Shown: one piece after another, positions 40,636 to 49,939 of the stretch
Layout of the letters: each line of letters begins with the position of its first letter
Position numbering within the stretch: the first letter of the stretch is position 1
Program-made: the position numbers and the translations under genes
Source: Propioniciclava coleopterorum
Lineage (GTDB): Bacteria > Actinomycetota > Actinomycetes > Propionibacteriales > Propionibacteriaceae
Direction: 5' to 3'
Assembly: GCF_011393335.1 (NCBI RefSeq)
Contig: NZ_CP049865.1
Span: forward strand, 3,428,722-3,492,721
DNA: 64,000 nt
Notes under the pieces: generated by a model
Told to the model about the DNA's origin: nothing
Seen by the model: the letters and a program-made list of their open reading frames with translations, nothing else
Databases searched by the model: none

Positions 40636-41492
40636 ATGACCGAACACTTCCTGCCGGCCGGCAGCGCCGCGGACGAGGGCTTCGACGTCTTCCTGCCGCC
40701 CGAGCGGGCCGGCTGGGACCAGAGCGGCCTCCGCGTCCTGTCCCTTGACCCGGGGCCGGGGCGGAACTGGCCACCGCTGAGGAGGAGTGGCTCGCGATCC
40801 CGCTGGCCGGGGCGTTCGACATCGCCGTCGACGGCCAGGAGCATCACCTGCGCGGGCGGCGCGACGTCTTCGACGGCCCCACCGACACCCTCTACCTGCC
40901 GCCCGCCTCCACGTTCAGCATCACCGCCCCGGACGGCGGGCGCGTCGCCTTCACCTCCGCGCGGGCGAGCGGGCAGTACCCGGTCCAGTTCCTGGCCGCT
41001 GAGGACGCGCCGATCGCGCGCCGCGGCGCGGGCACCATGAGTCGGATGGCGCACGAGTACCTGATGCGCACCGGGACGCTGCGCTCGGAGAAGCTGATGG
41101 CGCTGGAGGTCTACACCCCCGGCGGGAACTGGTCCTCCTACCCGCCGCACAAGCACGACGTCGACTCCGAGGACGAGACCCAGCTCGAGGAGGTCTACTA
41201 CTTCGAGCTCGAGGGCGAGGGTGAGCGTCCGGCCGCCGCCTACCAGCGGGTGTTCTCCTCCGACGACCGCCCGATCGACGTGCTGGCCGAAATCCACTCC
41301 GGCGACGTCGTGCTGGTGCCGTACGGCTGGCACGGCCCCGCGGTCGCGCCGCCCGGCAACGACCTGTACTACCTCAACGTGATGGCCGGCAACGGCGACC
41401 TGAACAACTGGAAGTTCACCGACCTGCCCTCGGCCGCCTGGGTGCGCACCTCGTGGGAGGGCATGCCGTTCGACCCGCGCATCGCCGAGTGA
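40636..41492 (+). CDS. iolB: 5-deoxy-glucuronate isomerase, IolB-like (frameshifted as given)
   Basis: Cupin isomerase of the myo-inositol pathway (5-deoxy-glucuronate to 2-deoxy-5-keto-gluconate). The N-terminus (MTEHFLPAGSAADEGFDVFL) and the rest are in different frames; one extra G in the run at 40758-40761 restores PGPGAELATAEEEWLAIPL and a 285-residue protein. The C-terminal half has the metal-binding SSYPPHKHD, QLEEVYYFEL and VLVPYGWHGPA, all characteristic of IolB. The other iol genes are not in the window. GAAGGGTTT precedes the ATG. The IolB call is good; whether it works on inositol or on the substrate of the nearby lyase-kinase is open. Confidence 0.85.
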
Positions 41493-41512
41493 CGCGCCCC
41501 TGACCCGGCGAC

Positions 41513-41529
41513 GCGCCCGCTCGGGGCGC
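41513..41529. terminator. Possible bidirectional hairpin between iolB and the ABC-F gene
   Basis: GCGCCC and GGGCGC pair over GCTCG, in the 70 bp where iolB and the ABC-F gene converge. A weaker hairpin with CGGCC follows. No T-tract. Confidence 0.4.
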
Positions 41530-41562
41530 CGCCGCGGCCCTCGTGGCCGTCGGGCCCCCCGA

Positions 41563-43173
41563 TCAGGCGGCGTCGCGGTCGGTGAGCCCGCCGTCGGCGT
41601 CCAGCTCCAGCACCCGGGTCAGCCCGAGCCGGCGCAGGAACGCCCGGTCGTGGCTGACCACCAGCAGGCCGCCGCGGTAGGCGTCCAGGGCCCCGACCAG
41701 GGCCTCGACGGTGTCCAGGTCGAGGTTGTTGGTCGGCTCGTCCAGCACCAGCAGCTGGTTGGCCGGCTCGGCGAGCAGCAGGGCGGCCAGCGCCACCCGG
41801 AACCGCTCCCCGCCCGACAGCGCCCCGATGGGCCGGGTCGCCAGCGGGCCGGGCAGGGAGAAGCTGGCCAGGGCGTTGCGCAGCTCCCGGTCGGGGACGT
41901 GCGGGGCCCGGGCGGTGAGCTCCTGCAGCGGCGTGCGGTCCGCGCGCAGGCCGTCGAGGCGCTGGGGCAGGTAGCCGATGCGGTCGGTGAGCGCGACCGC
42001 GTCCGCGGGCAGGTGCGACGGCTCCCCCGCGACCAGGGCGCGCAACAGCGTGGTCTTGCCCACCCCGTTCGGCCCGACGAGCCCGACCCGCTCGGGGCCG
42101 GCGATCACGACGCTGCGGTCGGTGCCGCGCAGTTCGGCGAGCCGTCGCCCCGAGCCGACCTGCGGGTCGGGCAGGGTGAGCGTGAGCCGGTCGTCGTCGC
42201 GGACGCGGGCCTCGGCGTCGGCCAGACCCGCCCGCGCCGCGGCCTCGCGCGCCGCGTGCATCGCCCGGTCGTCGGCCTGGGACTTCTCGGCGCGGTTCTG
42301 CCGGAAGTCCAACACGACCTTCACGTCGCCCTTGTCCCGGGCCGCTCGGCCCTGCCGGGTGGAGCGCGCCTGCCTGGTCTGGGCCTCCATCCGGCTGCGG
42401 TGCTCAGCCTTCACCCGCTGCTCGGCGGTCCGGACGGCCTGGCGCGCCGCCTCCTGCTCCACGGCCAGCGCCTCGGCGTAGGCGGAGTACGGCCCGCCGT
42501 ACACGGTCAGGGCGCCGTACCGCAGTTCGGCGGTGGCGTCCAGTCGCTCCAGCAGGTCCAGGTCGTGGCTGGCGATCAGCAGGGTGCCGCGCCAGCCGTC
42601 CACGAGCGCGTACAGACGGTCGCGCGCGGCGGCGTCCAGGTTGTTGGTGGGCTCGTCCAGCAGGACGACCGGGGTGCGGGCCAGTTCCAGCCCGACCAGC
42701 GCGGTCAGGATGGTCTCGCCACCCGACAGCCTGGCGACCCTGCGGCGCAGGTCCCCGGGCTCGCCGAGGGTGCCGACGACGGCCGACAGCCGGGCCAGCG
42801 CCCGTTCGCCGGCGTCCCAGCGGTCGCCGATCGCGTCGAAGTGCGCCGGGTCGGCGTCCCCGGCCTCGAGCGCGTCGAGCGCGTCCAGGATCGGACGGAT
42901 GCCGAGCAGGTCGGCGACTTGGGCGTCCGTGCGCAGGGTGAGGTTCTGCGGCAGGTATCCGACCTCGGCGTTCCCGGCCACGGTGAGGGTGCCCGACGTG
43001 GGGGTCAGTTCGCCGGCGATCAGCCGGAACAGGGTGGTCTTCCCGGTGCCGTTGGCCCCGATCAGGCCGGTGCGTCCTGCAGCGAAGGACGCGGTGAGCC
43101 CGTCCAGGACGGGCTCGTCCCCGGGGAAGGCGAAGGTGAGGCGATCGAGCACGATCGCGGACTGGATGGACAT
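41563..43173 (-). CDS. ABC-F family ATPase
   Basis: Soluble protein of 536 aa with two ABC domains and no membrane part. Domain 1: Walker A GLIGANGTGKTTLFRLIAG (about 36-54), signature RLSGGE, Walker B VVLLDEPTNNLD. Domain 2: VGPNGVGKTTLLRAL, LSGGERFRVALAAL, LLVLDEPTNNLDLDT. The interdomain linker is rich in Arg/Lys/Gln (about 255-300), as in the ribosome-acting ABC-F proteins that rescue stalled ribosomes or protect against antibiotics. Without the linker tip compared to known proteins, a resistance role cannot be claimed. The 180 bp upstream to the next gene hold an imperfect hairpin (43303-43327) but no clear leader peptide. Confidence 0.9.
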   Translation of the reverse strand: MSIQSAIVLDRLTFAFPGDEPVLDGLTASFAAGRTGLIGANGTGKTTLFRLIAGELTPTSGTLTVAGNAEVGYLPQNLTLRTDAQVADLLGIRPILDALDALEAGDADPAHFDAIGDRWDAGERALARLSAVVGTLGEPGDLRRRVARLSGGETILTALVGLELARTPVVLLDEPTNNLDAAARDRLYALVDGWRGTLLIASHDLDLLERLDATAELRYGALTVYGGPYSAYAEALAVEQEAARQAVRTAEQRVKAEHRSRMEAQTRQARSTRQGRAARDKGDVKVVLDFRQNRAEKSQADDRAMHAAREAAARAGLADAEARVRDDDRLTLTLPDPQVGSGRRLAELRGTDRSVVIAGPERVGLVGPNGVGKTTLLRALVAGEPSHLPADAVALTDRIGYLPQRLDGLRADRTPLQELTARAPHVPDRELRNALASFSLPGPLATRPIGALSGGERFRVALAALLLAEPANQLLVLDEPTNNLDLDTVEALVGALDAYRGGLLVVSHDRAFLRRLGLTRVLELDADGGLTDRDAA

Positions 43174-43355
43174 GATGCTCCCGACGGTTCAGCGGTTGGA
43201 GGCGCTGCACCGGAGCGTGGCTCGACGGTCAGCGCGGGTCAGCGGCTGGTGTCGAGATCAGTCATCTCAGGTCCGTTCGTCGGGAATGTGACTCCCCCAT
43301 GCTGCCCCGGCGGGCGACAGTGGGGCAAATCGACGCCGGCAGAGGCGCCGGTCGC

Positions 43356-43643
43356 TCAGGCCCCGCGCAGCATCTGCTCGGCGAGGTGGCGGACGCCGCT
43401 CAGGACCAGGCCCACCCCGAGCAGCACGATCCCCAGCACCACGAGGCCGCCCCCGATCAGGAGTTGCCACTCGACCCAGGTCACTCGCCCGGGGTGGCCA
43501 CCGCCTCCGGCGTACCGGCTGGCGTTGAGGAAGAGCATGCCGCCGAAGCCGGCCGTGATCGGGGCGAGCAGGTAGCAGTAAAAAGCGAGCTGGGGCAGGT
43601 GGAGCGGCCGGCGCGCGGGGGTCTGTGCGGTCACCGGACCCAT
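43356..43643 (-). CDS. Small two-helix membrane protein, unknown
   Basis: A 95-residue protein with two hydrophobic segments (YCYLLAPITAGFGGMLFL and LLIGGGLVVLGIVLLGVGLVL) joined by a glycine-rich polar loop. I recognise no family. The ATG at 43643 follows a short gap after the SDR gene on the same strand. It may be cotranscribed with hisS-SDR, or be independent. A weak hairpin (TGCCCC/GGGGCA, 43303-43327) lies between it and the ABC-F gene. Confidence 0.65.
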   Translation of the reverse strand: MGPVTAQTPARRPLHLPQLAFYCYLLAPITAGFGGMLFLNASRYAGGGGHPGRVTWVEWQLLIGGGLVVLGIVLLGVGLVLSGVRHLAEQMLRGA

Positions 43644-43688
43644 GGTAGGTGAGGCACGGTCCGGTCCCCTCGGTCAGATCGTGCGTGG

Positions 43689-44447
43689 TCAGTGGACGCT
43701 GAAGCCACCGTCGACGGCCAGCAGCGCGCCGGTGACGTAGCCGGCCGCCCGGGACGCCAGGAACACCACGGCAGGCTCGAAGTCCTGCGGGACGCCGTTG
43801 CGTCCGACCATGCTGCGCGCGGCGAGCGCCTCGGCCCTACCCGGGATCGCGAGCGTCGCCGCCGTCATGGGCGTGGCCACGAAGCCGGGGAGGAGCGTGT
43901 TGGCGGTCACGCCGTGCGCCGACCACGCCTCGGCCTGCGATCGCGTCAGGCCCGCGAGCCCGGCCTTGCCCATCCCGTAGACCCCCGAGTTCCCGAAGGC
44001 GCTGATGCTCTGCTGGGAGCCCACGTTGATGATCCGCCCGAAACCACGCTCGGCCATGGCGGGGCCGGCTGCCTGCCCGAGCCGGAAGGGCGCGAGCAGG
44101 TTGACCGCGAGCACCTCCGCGAGTTCAGGTTCCGTCGTCTCGGCGAGCGGCGGGCGCGGGTTCACCCCGGCGCAGTTCACCAGGATGTCGGATTCGCGAG
44201 CGTCCCCGGCGACGCGGTCCAGGTCCGCCGCAACCCCCAGGTCCGCGCGCACGGTCACCGCCGGGACCCCGAGGGCGGCGAGCCGGGCCTCGGCGTCGGC
44301 GAGACGGGCCGGGTCGCGCCCGACGATCGTGACGGCCGCACCGGCCCCGCCGAGGGCGCGCGCCAGCGCGAAGCCGATGCCGGAGGAGCCGCCCGTGACC
44401 AGCGCGCGCAGGCCGGCCAGCGAGAACAGATCGTCGAGGTAGCCCAC
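43689..44447 (-). CDS. Short-chain dehydrogenase/reductase
   Basis: A 252-residue classical SDR. The Rossmann nucleotide site is TGGSSGIG (about 17-24), NCAG is at about 85, and the catalytic Ser (NVGSQQS) and YxxxK (YGMGK) are present; PGFVATPM and the C-terminal GGFSVH are usual. The residue after beta-2 is a GRD, consistent with NADP preference. It starts five bases after hisS (GTG 44447), so is coupled to it. Substrate unknown; such enzymes are often annotated 3-oxoacyl-ACP reductase or gluconate 5-dehydrogenase, which I cannot distinguish. Confidence 0.85.
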   Translation of the reverse strand: MGYLDDLFSLAGLRALVTGGSSGIGFALARALGGAGAAVTIVGRDPARLADAEARLAALGVPAVTVRADLGVAADLDRVAGDARESDILVNCAGVNPRPPLAETTEPELAEVLAVNLLAPFRLGQAAGPAMAERGFGRIINVGSQQSISAFGNSGVYGMGKAGLAGLTRSQAEAWSAHGVTANTLLPGFVATPMTAATLAIPGRAEALAARSMVGRNGVPQDFEPAVVFLASRAAGYVTGALLAVDGGFSVH

Positions 44448-44452
44448 GCGCC

Positions 44453-45781
44453 TCAGCCCCGGGCGATGCTCGGCGTCAGGTCCTCGGCCGGCGGCGTCCA
44501 GGTGTCGGGGTCGGCCGGGCTCTGGTCGCCGGTGCGGATGTCCTTGACCGTGTCGCCGAACCACACGAACGGGATCCCGCGCCGGTCGGCGTAGCGGATC
44601 TGCTTGCCGTACTTGTCCGCCTTGGGCGCCACCTCGGTGGGGATGCCACGCGCGCGCAGCCGGGCGGCGACGTCGTTGGACGCCACGCGGGTGTCCTCGG
44701 CGTCCACGGCCACGAGGACGCACGTCGGCACCGAGCGGGACGCGACGAACTCCCCCTTGCCGATGAGCGGGGCGAGGATGCGGGAGACGCCGATCGAGAT
44801 GCCCACGCCCGGCCAGGTGCGCTTGCCGTCGGTCGCGAGCGAGTCGTAGCGGCCGCCGGAGCAGATCGAGCCCAGCGACTCGAAGCCGGTCAGCTCGGTC
44901 TCGTACACGGTGCCGGTGTAGTAGTCCAGGCCCCGGGCGATCTTGAGGTCGGCGACGAGCCGGCCGGGGACGGCCTTCGCGGCGGCGTCCACCACCTCGG
45001 CGAGCGCGGCCAGGCCCTCGTCGAGCAGCGGGTTTTCGACGCCCAGGGCGCGCACCTGCTCGACGAAGGAGGTGTCGGCCGTCTGGATGGTGGCCAGTTC
45101 CAGGCACTTCGCGGCGGCCTCGGGGCTTATGCCCAGGTCGTCGACCAGGAGCTTCGCCACGGCGTCCGGACCGATCTTGTCGAGCTTGTCGACGCGCTGC
45201 AGCACGGCAAGGTGATCCTCGACGCCCAGCCCGCGGTAGAAGCCCTCGGCGAGCTTGCGGTTGTTGACGTGCATGACCACCGGCGGCAGCCCGAAGCGGG
45301 TGTGCAGCCGCTCGAAGGCCTCCAGCATCACCAGGGCGACCTCGACGTCGTGGTGCGCAGCGAGGGTGTTGTCGCCGACGATGTCGATGTCGGCCTGGGT
45401 GAACTCGCGGTAGCGCCCCTCCTGGGGCCGCTCGCCGCGCCAGACCTTCTGGATCTGGTAGCGCCGGAACGGGAACGCGAGGTGGCCGGCGAACTCCTGC
45501 ACGTAGCGGGCGAACGGCACGGTCAGGTCGAAGTGCAGCCCCAGATCGTCCTTAGGCGCCTCTCCCTCGACGGCGTGCAGCCGGCGGACGGTGTAGACCT
45601 CCTTGGTGATCTCCCCCTTGCGGGTGAGCGCGTCCATGGTCTCGACGGCGCGGGTCTCGATCGGCGCGAACCCGTGGAGCTCGAACGTCTCGCGCAGGGT
45701 GTCCAGCACGGCCAGTTCGGCGATGCGACCGGCGGGGAGGAACTCGGGGAAGCCGGACAGCGGCTTGGTGCGCATGCTCAC
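44453..45781 (-). CDS. hisS: Histidyl-tRNA synthetase
   Basis: Class II synthetase charging tRNA-His. The 442-residue protein has SGFPEFLPAGRIAE, motif 2 RYQIQKVWRGERPQEGRYREFTQ-type region, the histidine-specific ARGLDYYTGTVYE and SICSGGRYD, and a C-terminal anticodon-binding domain (PTCVLVAV...KADKYGKQIRYAD). I take GTG 45781 as start because it overlaps the stop of the preceding hydrolase gene by four bases and has AGAGG 10 bases upstream; ATG 45775 is the alternative. Confidence 0.95.
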   Translation of the reverse strand: MSMRTKPLSGFPEFLPAGRIAELAVLDTLRETFELHGFAPIETRAVETMDALTRKGEITKEVYTVRRLHAVEGEAPKDDLGLHFDLTVPFARYVQEFAGHLAFPFRRYQIQKVWRGERPQEGRYREFTQADIDIVGDNTLAAHHDVEVALVMLEAFERLHTRFGLPPVVMHVNNRKLAEGFYRGLGVEDHLAVLQRVDKLDKIGPDAVAKLLVDDLGISPEAAAKCLELATIQTADTSFVEQVRALGVENPLLDEGLAALAEVVDAAAKAVPGRLVADLKIARGLDYYTGTVYETELTGFESLGSICSGGRYDSLATDGKRTWPGVGISIGVSRILAPLIGKGEFVASRSVPTCVLVAVDAEDTRVASNDVAARLRARGIPTEVAPKADKYGKQIRYADRRGIPFVWFGDTVKDIRTGDQSPADPDTWTPPAEDLTPSIARG

Positions 45782-46461
45782 GTCAGGTACGCCTCTTGAA
45801 GGTAGGGATTGGTGGTGCGTTCGTGGTTCATGGTGGTGGTCGGGCCGTGACCGGGCAACAACGCGGCGGCGTCGGGCAGCGGCAGGACCACGTCGCGCAG
45901 CGTGGCGCGCATCACCGCGTCGTCGCCGCCGGGCAGGTCCGTGCGTCCGATGGAGCCGGCGAACACGACGTCGCCGGTGAAGATCAGCTCGTCCAGGTCG
46001 CCCTCGAGCGGCTCGTCGGGCCGGACGCGGAACAGCACGCAGCCGGGCCGATGCCCCGGCGCATGGACCACGTCGAAGTCGGCGCCCGCCGCGTGCAGCG
46101 TCTCGCCGCCCTCGATCAGGCGCAGGTCGGCGGGCTCGCGCACCTCGACGCCGAGCTGGGCGATCATCTGCTGCATCTGCTCGCGTCCCGAACTCGGGTC
46201 GGTCAGCAGTTCCCGGTCGGCGCCGTGCAGCCAGGCCGGGACGCCGAAGTGGTCGGCGACCTGCGCGGCCTCGGCGACGTGGTCGATGTGGCCGTGGGTC
46301 AGCAGGACGGCGTCCACGGTGAGGTCGTGCTCCTCGACGGCCCGCCGCACGGTTTCGGCGGCGTCCACGCCCGGATCCACGACGACCACGTGCCCGTCCG
46401 TCAGCCCGAACAGGTAGCAGTTGGCCTGCCACGGGCCTGCCGGGAACGACGCGAGGAACAT
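45778..46461 (-). CDS. Metallo-beta-lactamase-fold hydrolase, glyoxalase II-like
   Basis: A 227-residue zinc hydrolase. The metal motif THGHIDHV is at about 64-71, HAPGHRPG gives the next ligand, GDVVFAGSIGRTD the bridging aspartate, and LPGHGPTT the last histidine. This is the glyoxalase-II-like group encoded before hisS in many actinobacteria, with relA further upstream in those genomes. The ATG at 46461 (MFLASFPAGPW) follows AGGTGG; a longer open frame upstream overlaps the divergent DUF349 gene and is not used. The substrate is not determined. Confidence 0.9.
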   Translation of the reverse strand: MFLASFPAGPWQANCYLFGLTDGHVVVVDPGVDAAETVRRAVEEHDLTVDAVLLTHGHIDHVAEAAQVADHFGVPAWLHGADRELLTDPSSGREQMQQMIAQLGVEVREPADLRLIEGGETLHAAGADFDVVHAPGHRPGCVLFRVRPDEPLEGDLDELIFTGDVVFAGSIGRTDLPGGDDAVMRATLRDVVLPLPDAAALLPGHGPTTTMNHERTTNPYLQEAYLT

Positions 46462-46525
46462 GGTTCCCACCTTATCGGGGTGGGCAGCACGCGAAGTCCG
46501 CCCGTTTTCGGGCAAGATGGAGTTC

Positions 46526-47770
46526 ATGAGTGACTCCGCAGGACCGGCGAGCTTCGGTCGCGTCGAGGAAGACGGCACCGTCTATGTGACCACCGCTGAC
46601 GGCGAACGCGCCGTCGGGCAGGTGCCAGACGTGTCCACCGAGGAGGCCCTGGCCTTCTTCGTGCGCCGCTTCGAGGCCCTCGATCTCGAGATCACCCTGT
46701 TGGAACAACGGCTCGCGTCCGGGGCCGTGTCGCCCGACGACGCCCGGCACTCGATCAAGACGCTGCGGTCGTCGGTGAGCGACGCGAACGCGGTCGGCGA
46801 CCTGGCGAGCCTCACGACCCGCCTCGAGGCGATGGCCCCCAAGCTGGCGGAGGCGGCCGAGGCCCGCAAGGCCGAGCGCGCCAAGCAGCACGAGGCGACC
46901 CGCGAGGCCAAGGAGGCCATGGTCGCCGAGGCGGAGAAGCTGGCGGGCGGCAACGACTGGCGCGGTGGCGTCAACCGGTTCCGGCAGCTGCTGGAGGAGT
47001 GGAAGGCGCTCCCCCGCATCGACCGCGCCACCGACGACGCGCTGTGGCACCGGTTCAGCTCGGCGCGCACCACGTACACGCGCCGTCGCAAGGCGCAGTT
47101 CGCCCAGCAGTCGGCGAAGTGGACCGAGGCCAAGGCGATCAAGGAGCAGATCATCGAGGAGGCCCGCGGCCTGGCCGACTCGACCGAGTGGGGCCCGACC
47201 TCGGGCGCGTTCCGCGACCTGATGGCGCGCTGGAAGGCGGCCGGCTCCGCCCAGCGCGACGCCGACGACAAGCTGTGGGCGGAGTTCCGCGGAATCCAGG
47301 ATCAGTTCTTCAACGCCCGCTCCGAGGCGCAGAACGCGCAGGACGCGGAGTTCGGCGGCAACCTGACGGCCAAGCAGGCGCTCCTGGACAAGGCCGAGGC
47401 CGAGATCCTCCCCGTCTCCGACCCCAACGAGGGCCGGGCGGCCTACCGCTCCTTCATCGAGGAGTACAACGCCCTGGGCAAGGTGCCGCGGGACGCGATG
47501 CGGGGCCTGGACAACCGGGTGCGCGCGATCGAGAACGCGGTGAAGCAGGCCGAGGCCGAGGAGTGGAAGCGCACCGACCCCGAGGCGCGGCACCGCGCCG
47601 AGGAGACCGTGGCCATGCTCTCGGCGGAGATCGAGAAGCTGCAGACCAAGATCGAGAAGGCGGAGGCCCGCTCCGACGCCAAGGCGGTCAAGAAGGCGCA
47701 GGACTCCATCGCCACCTACACCGTCTGGCTCGACCAGGCCAAGGCGACGCTGGCGGACTTCACCCGCTGA
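46526..47770 (+). CDS. DUF349 repeat protein
   Basis: A 414-residue, strongly helical and charged protein with several DUF349 repeats (about 110-390), each with a tryptophan in a helix: NDWRGGVNRFRQLLEEWKAL, TEWGPTSGAFRDLMARWKAAG, plus degenerate ones. DUF349 proteins occur beside hisS in actinobacteria; their role is unknown, with a possible RNA or ribosome association only suggested. ATG 46526 lies seven bases after CAAGAT, a weak -10 that would give a leaderless mRNA; an in-frame ATG at 46517 is the alternative. It is divergent from the hydrolase gene. Confidence 0.88.
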   Translation: MSDSAGPASFGRVEEDGTVYVTTADGERAVGQVPDVSTEEALAFFVRRFEALDLEITLLEQRLASGAVSPDDARHSIKTLRSSVSDANAVGDLASLTTRLEAMAPKLAEAAEARKAERAKQHEATREAKEAMVAEAEKLAGGNDWRGGVNRFRQLLEEWKALPRIDRATDDALWHRFSSARTTYTRRRKAQFAQQSAKWTEAKAIKEQIIEEARGLADSTEWGPTSGAFRDLMARWKAAGSAQRDADDKLWAEFRGIQDQFFNARSEAQNAQDAEFGGNLTAKQALLDKAEAEILPVSDPNEGRAAYRSFIEEYNALGKVPRDAMRGLDNRVRAIENAVKQAEAEEWKRTDPEARHRAEETVAMLSAEIEKLQTKIEKAEARSDAKAVKKAQDSIATYTVWLDQAKATLADFTR

Positions 47771-47780
47771 TCGGTTCATC

Positions 47781-47815
47781 GCGAGGCCCGTGGGACGCCG
47801 TCCCGCGGGCCTCGC
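47781..47815 (+). terminator. Terminator of the DUF349 gene
   Basis: A 16-bp stem (GCGAGGCCCGTGGGAC with its complement, one T-G wobble) around a three-base loop, 10 bp after the DUF349 stop. It also faces the response-regulator gene from the other side. Confidence 0.8.
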
Positions 47816-47987
47816 GCCGTCTGGGCCCGGTCAGGGCGCGCGGCCGTCGGACCGCGGCGCGATGGGCACGGCTCGCCCTCGTGGCCCCCAGCAGCCCGCC
47901 CTGGTGGCATTCACAGTGCGGCAGGCCCTGCGTCGTCGGCAGGCAACGGCCCTCGTCGCTGACAGGGCAGCATGCCTCTGGTCGCGG

Positions 47988-48605
47988 TCAGCGCAGGAGG
48001 CCCTGCTCGCGGGCGGCGGCCACCGCGGCCGTCCGGTTGTCGACGTTCAGCTTGGTGAAGATGTGGACCAGGTGCGTCTTCACGGTCGCCTCGGACAGGA
48101 ACAGTTGCTTGGCGATCTGCCGGTTGGTGAGGCCCTGGGCGAGCAGCGCGACCACTTCGCGCTCCCGTTCTGTGAGCTCGTCGGGCGGCGCGATCACGCG
48201 GCGGGCGAGGCGTCCGGCCACGGCGGGCGCGAACACGGTCTCGCCGCGGGCCGCCGCCTCGACGGCCGCGCCGAGGGCGTCCGGGGAGGCGTCCTTGAGC
48301 AGGTAGCCCACCGCGCCGGCCTCGATGGCGTTCACGATGTCGGCGTCGGTGTCGTAGGTGGTGAGGATGAGGACGCGGGCGTGCGGGTCGCGCTCTCGGA
48401 GCCGGCGCGTGGCGGAGACGCCGTCGTCGGCGCCGAGTTGCAGGTCCATGAGGACGACGTCGGGGCGCTCGCGTCCGAACGCCGACAGTGCCTCGGCCTG
48501 CGTGCCGGCCTGCCCGACCACCTCGATGCCGGGCCGGGTGCTCAGCAGCGCGACGAGCCCGGCGCGGACGACGGGGTGGTCGTCCACCACGAGGACGGTC
48601 GTCAT
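47988..48605 (-). CDS. NarL/FixJ-type response regulator
   Basis: A 205-residue two-domain regulator. The receiver domain (1-120) has the acidic pair in VVDDHPVVR, phospho-acceptor Asp54 in VVLMDLQLG, and Thr/Lys switch residues (LTTYD, LLKDA). The C-terminal LuxR helix-turn-helix (LTEREREVVALLAQGLTNRQIAKQLFLSEATVKTH) binds DNA. The ATG overlaps the histidine-kinase stop by four bases. Targets are not evident; the HsmA-family gene divergent from the kinase is the nearest candidate. Confidence 0.95.
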   Translation of the reverse strand: MTTVLVVDDHPVVRAGLVALLSTRPGIEVVGQAGTQAEALSAFGRERPDVVLMDLQLGADDGVSATRRLRERDPHARVLILTTYDTDADIVNAIEAGAVGYLLKDASPDALGAAVEAAARGETVFAPAVAGRLARRVIAPPDELTEREREVVALLAQGLTNRQIAKQLFLSEATVKTHLVHIFTKLNVDNRTAAVAAAREQGLLR

Positions 48606-49822
48606 CGGCCGCCGCCGTCCAGGGGGATCGAGGCGGCGACCGCCGCGCCCTCCCCGGGGCGCGACTCGACCGAGAGCCGCCCACCGAGCTGGGCGACGCG
48701 CTCGCGCAGGGCGCGCAGGCCGAAGCCCCCGGCGTCCCCGGCCAGCGGCGGGACCGCGGGGTCGAAGCCGACGCCGTCGTCCACGACGTCGATGAGCAGT
48801 TCGGTGGGCTCGTAGGCCAGCGACACGACGACGCGGTCGGCGTCCGCGTGCTGCCGGACGTTGGCCAGCGCGCCCTGGACGAGCCGGAGCACGGCGACGT
48901 CGACGCTCATGGAGGAGAGCCGCGGATCCCCGGAGACCTCGAGGTCGGCGCGGATCCCCGACTCGGCGGCGAGCCGGTCCAGGAGCCGGCGGACGGCCTG
49001 CGGCAGCGGCGCCTCGTCCAGCTGGGCCGGGCTGAGCGCGTGCACGACGCGGCGCGCCTCCACGAGGTTCTCCCCCGCCAGCTGCTCGATCTGGGCGAGC
49101 AGGGCGGCGTTGGGGGGCTCGGTGGCGAGCTCGGCGCGGCTCAGGAGCAGGATCGAGGAGTACCCCTGCGCCAGGGTGTCGTGGATGTCGCGCGCCAGGC
49201 GGGCGCGCTCGGCCAGCGCGCCGGCGTCCCGCTGGGCGGTGGCGAGTTCCTCCTGCACCGCGACCAGGTCGGCCTGGGCGGCCGAGAGTTCCTCCAGCAG
49301 TTGGCCGCGGGCCGCCGACTCCTTGAGGATCATCGAGTACCCGACCGTGATCCCCAGCGTCACGAACGCGCCGATGACGGGTCCGAGCACGGCCGAGACG
49401 GGGCTGGACGCCGTGGGCCACAGCACGATGATGGCCATGCCTGTGACCATGAATACGGTGATCACCCCGGGGACCCACGGCAGCAGGTGCAGCGCCAGCA
49501 GGCACAGGGCGAACGCGAGCCACGCCAGGGACGGCGCGTGGATCGCGGCGGCGACCCAGAGCGCGGCCAGCACCGCGAACCACAGCGGCGCGACCCAGCG
49601 CTTGGGCATCCGGGCGGCGAACACCGCGCCCAGGACGTACCAGACCGTGAAGGCGGCGACGAGCCCGATCAGCGGGCCGGTGAGGTCGCCGTTCGCCGCC
49701 GCCTGCGTCACCCCGATGAACAGCAGCAGCGCGAACAGCGCGTGCTCGCCGAACTGCAGCGCGCGGGCGGCTGCCGAGGGTGCGCCGGGCGGCACCGGGT
49801 GACGGTCGAACACGTGCGTCAC
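48602..49822 (-). CDS. NarL-type sensor histidine kinase
   Basis: A 406-residue membrane kinase with about six helices at residues 20-165 (e.g. ALFALLLFIGVTQAAANG, WYVLGAVFAARMP), a short coiled coil, a HisKA_3 dimerisation domain with His in LARDIHDTLAQGYSS, and a HATPase domain (NVRQHADADR, VVDDGVGFDP, GFGLRALRERV). No extracellular sensor domain is seen, so it may sense in the membrane or through its helices. The start is GTG 49822, or GTG 49813. Its stop overlaps the regulator start. Confidence 0.93.
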   Translation of the reverse strand: MTHVFDRHPVPPGAPSAAARALQFGEHALFALLLFIGVTQAAANGDLTGPLIGLVAAFTVWYVLGAVFAARMPKRWVAPLWFAVLAALWVAAAIHAPSLAWLAFALCLLALHLLPWVPGVITVFMVTGMAIIVLWPTASSPVSAVLGPVIGAFVTLGITVGYSMILKESAARGQLLEELSAAQADLVAVQEELATAQRDAGALAERARLARDIHDTLAQGYSSILLLSRAELATEPPNAALLAQIEQLAGENLVEARRVVHALSPAQLDEAPLPQAVRRLLDRLAAESGIRADLEVSGDPRLSSMSVDVAVLRLVQGALANVRQHADADRVVVSLAYEPTELLIDVVDDGVGFDPAVPPLAGDAGGFGLRALRERVAQLGGRLSVESRPGEGAAVAASIPLDGGGR

Positions 49823-49939
49823 GTTACCCCGCCGCGTCCTTGGCCGCCGTGCGGCGCCGGCCGGGTCAACCGAACGATGGAGCGGAGTCGCATCCGTTGG
49901 GCGATGGGCGTCGGGGCGGGCGTCCGTAGCGTCGAAGAC

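Noticed and set aside
36830-40822. Very long minus-strand open frames antisense to the PIG-L gene and other genes
   Set aside because: High-GC codon use on the real strand leaves the opposite frame open; these translations are Arg/Gly/His-rich without any domain.
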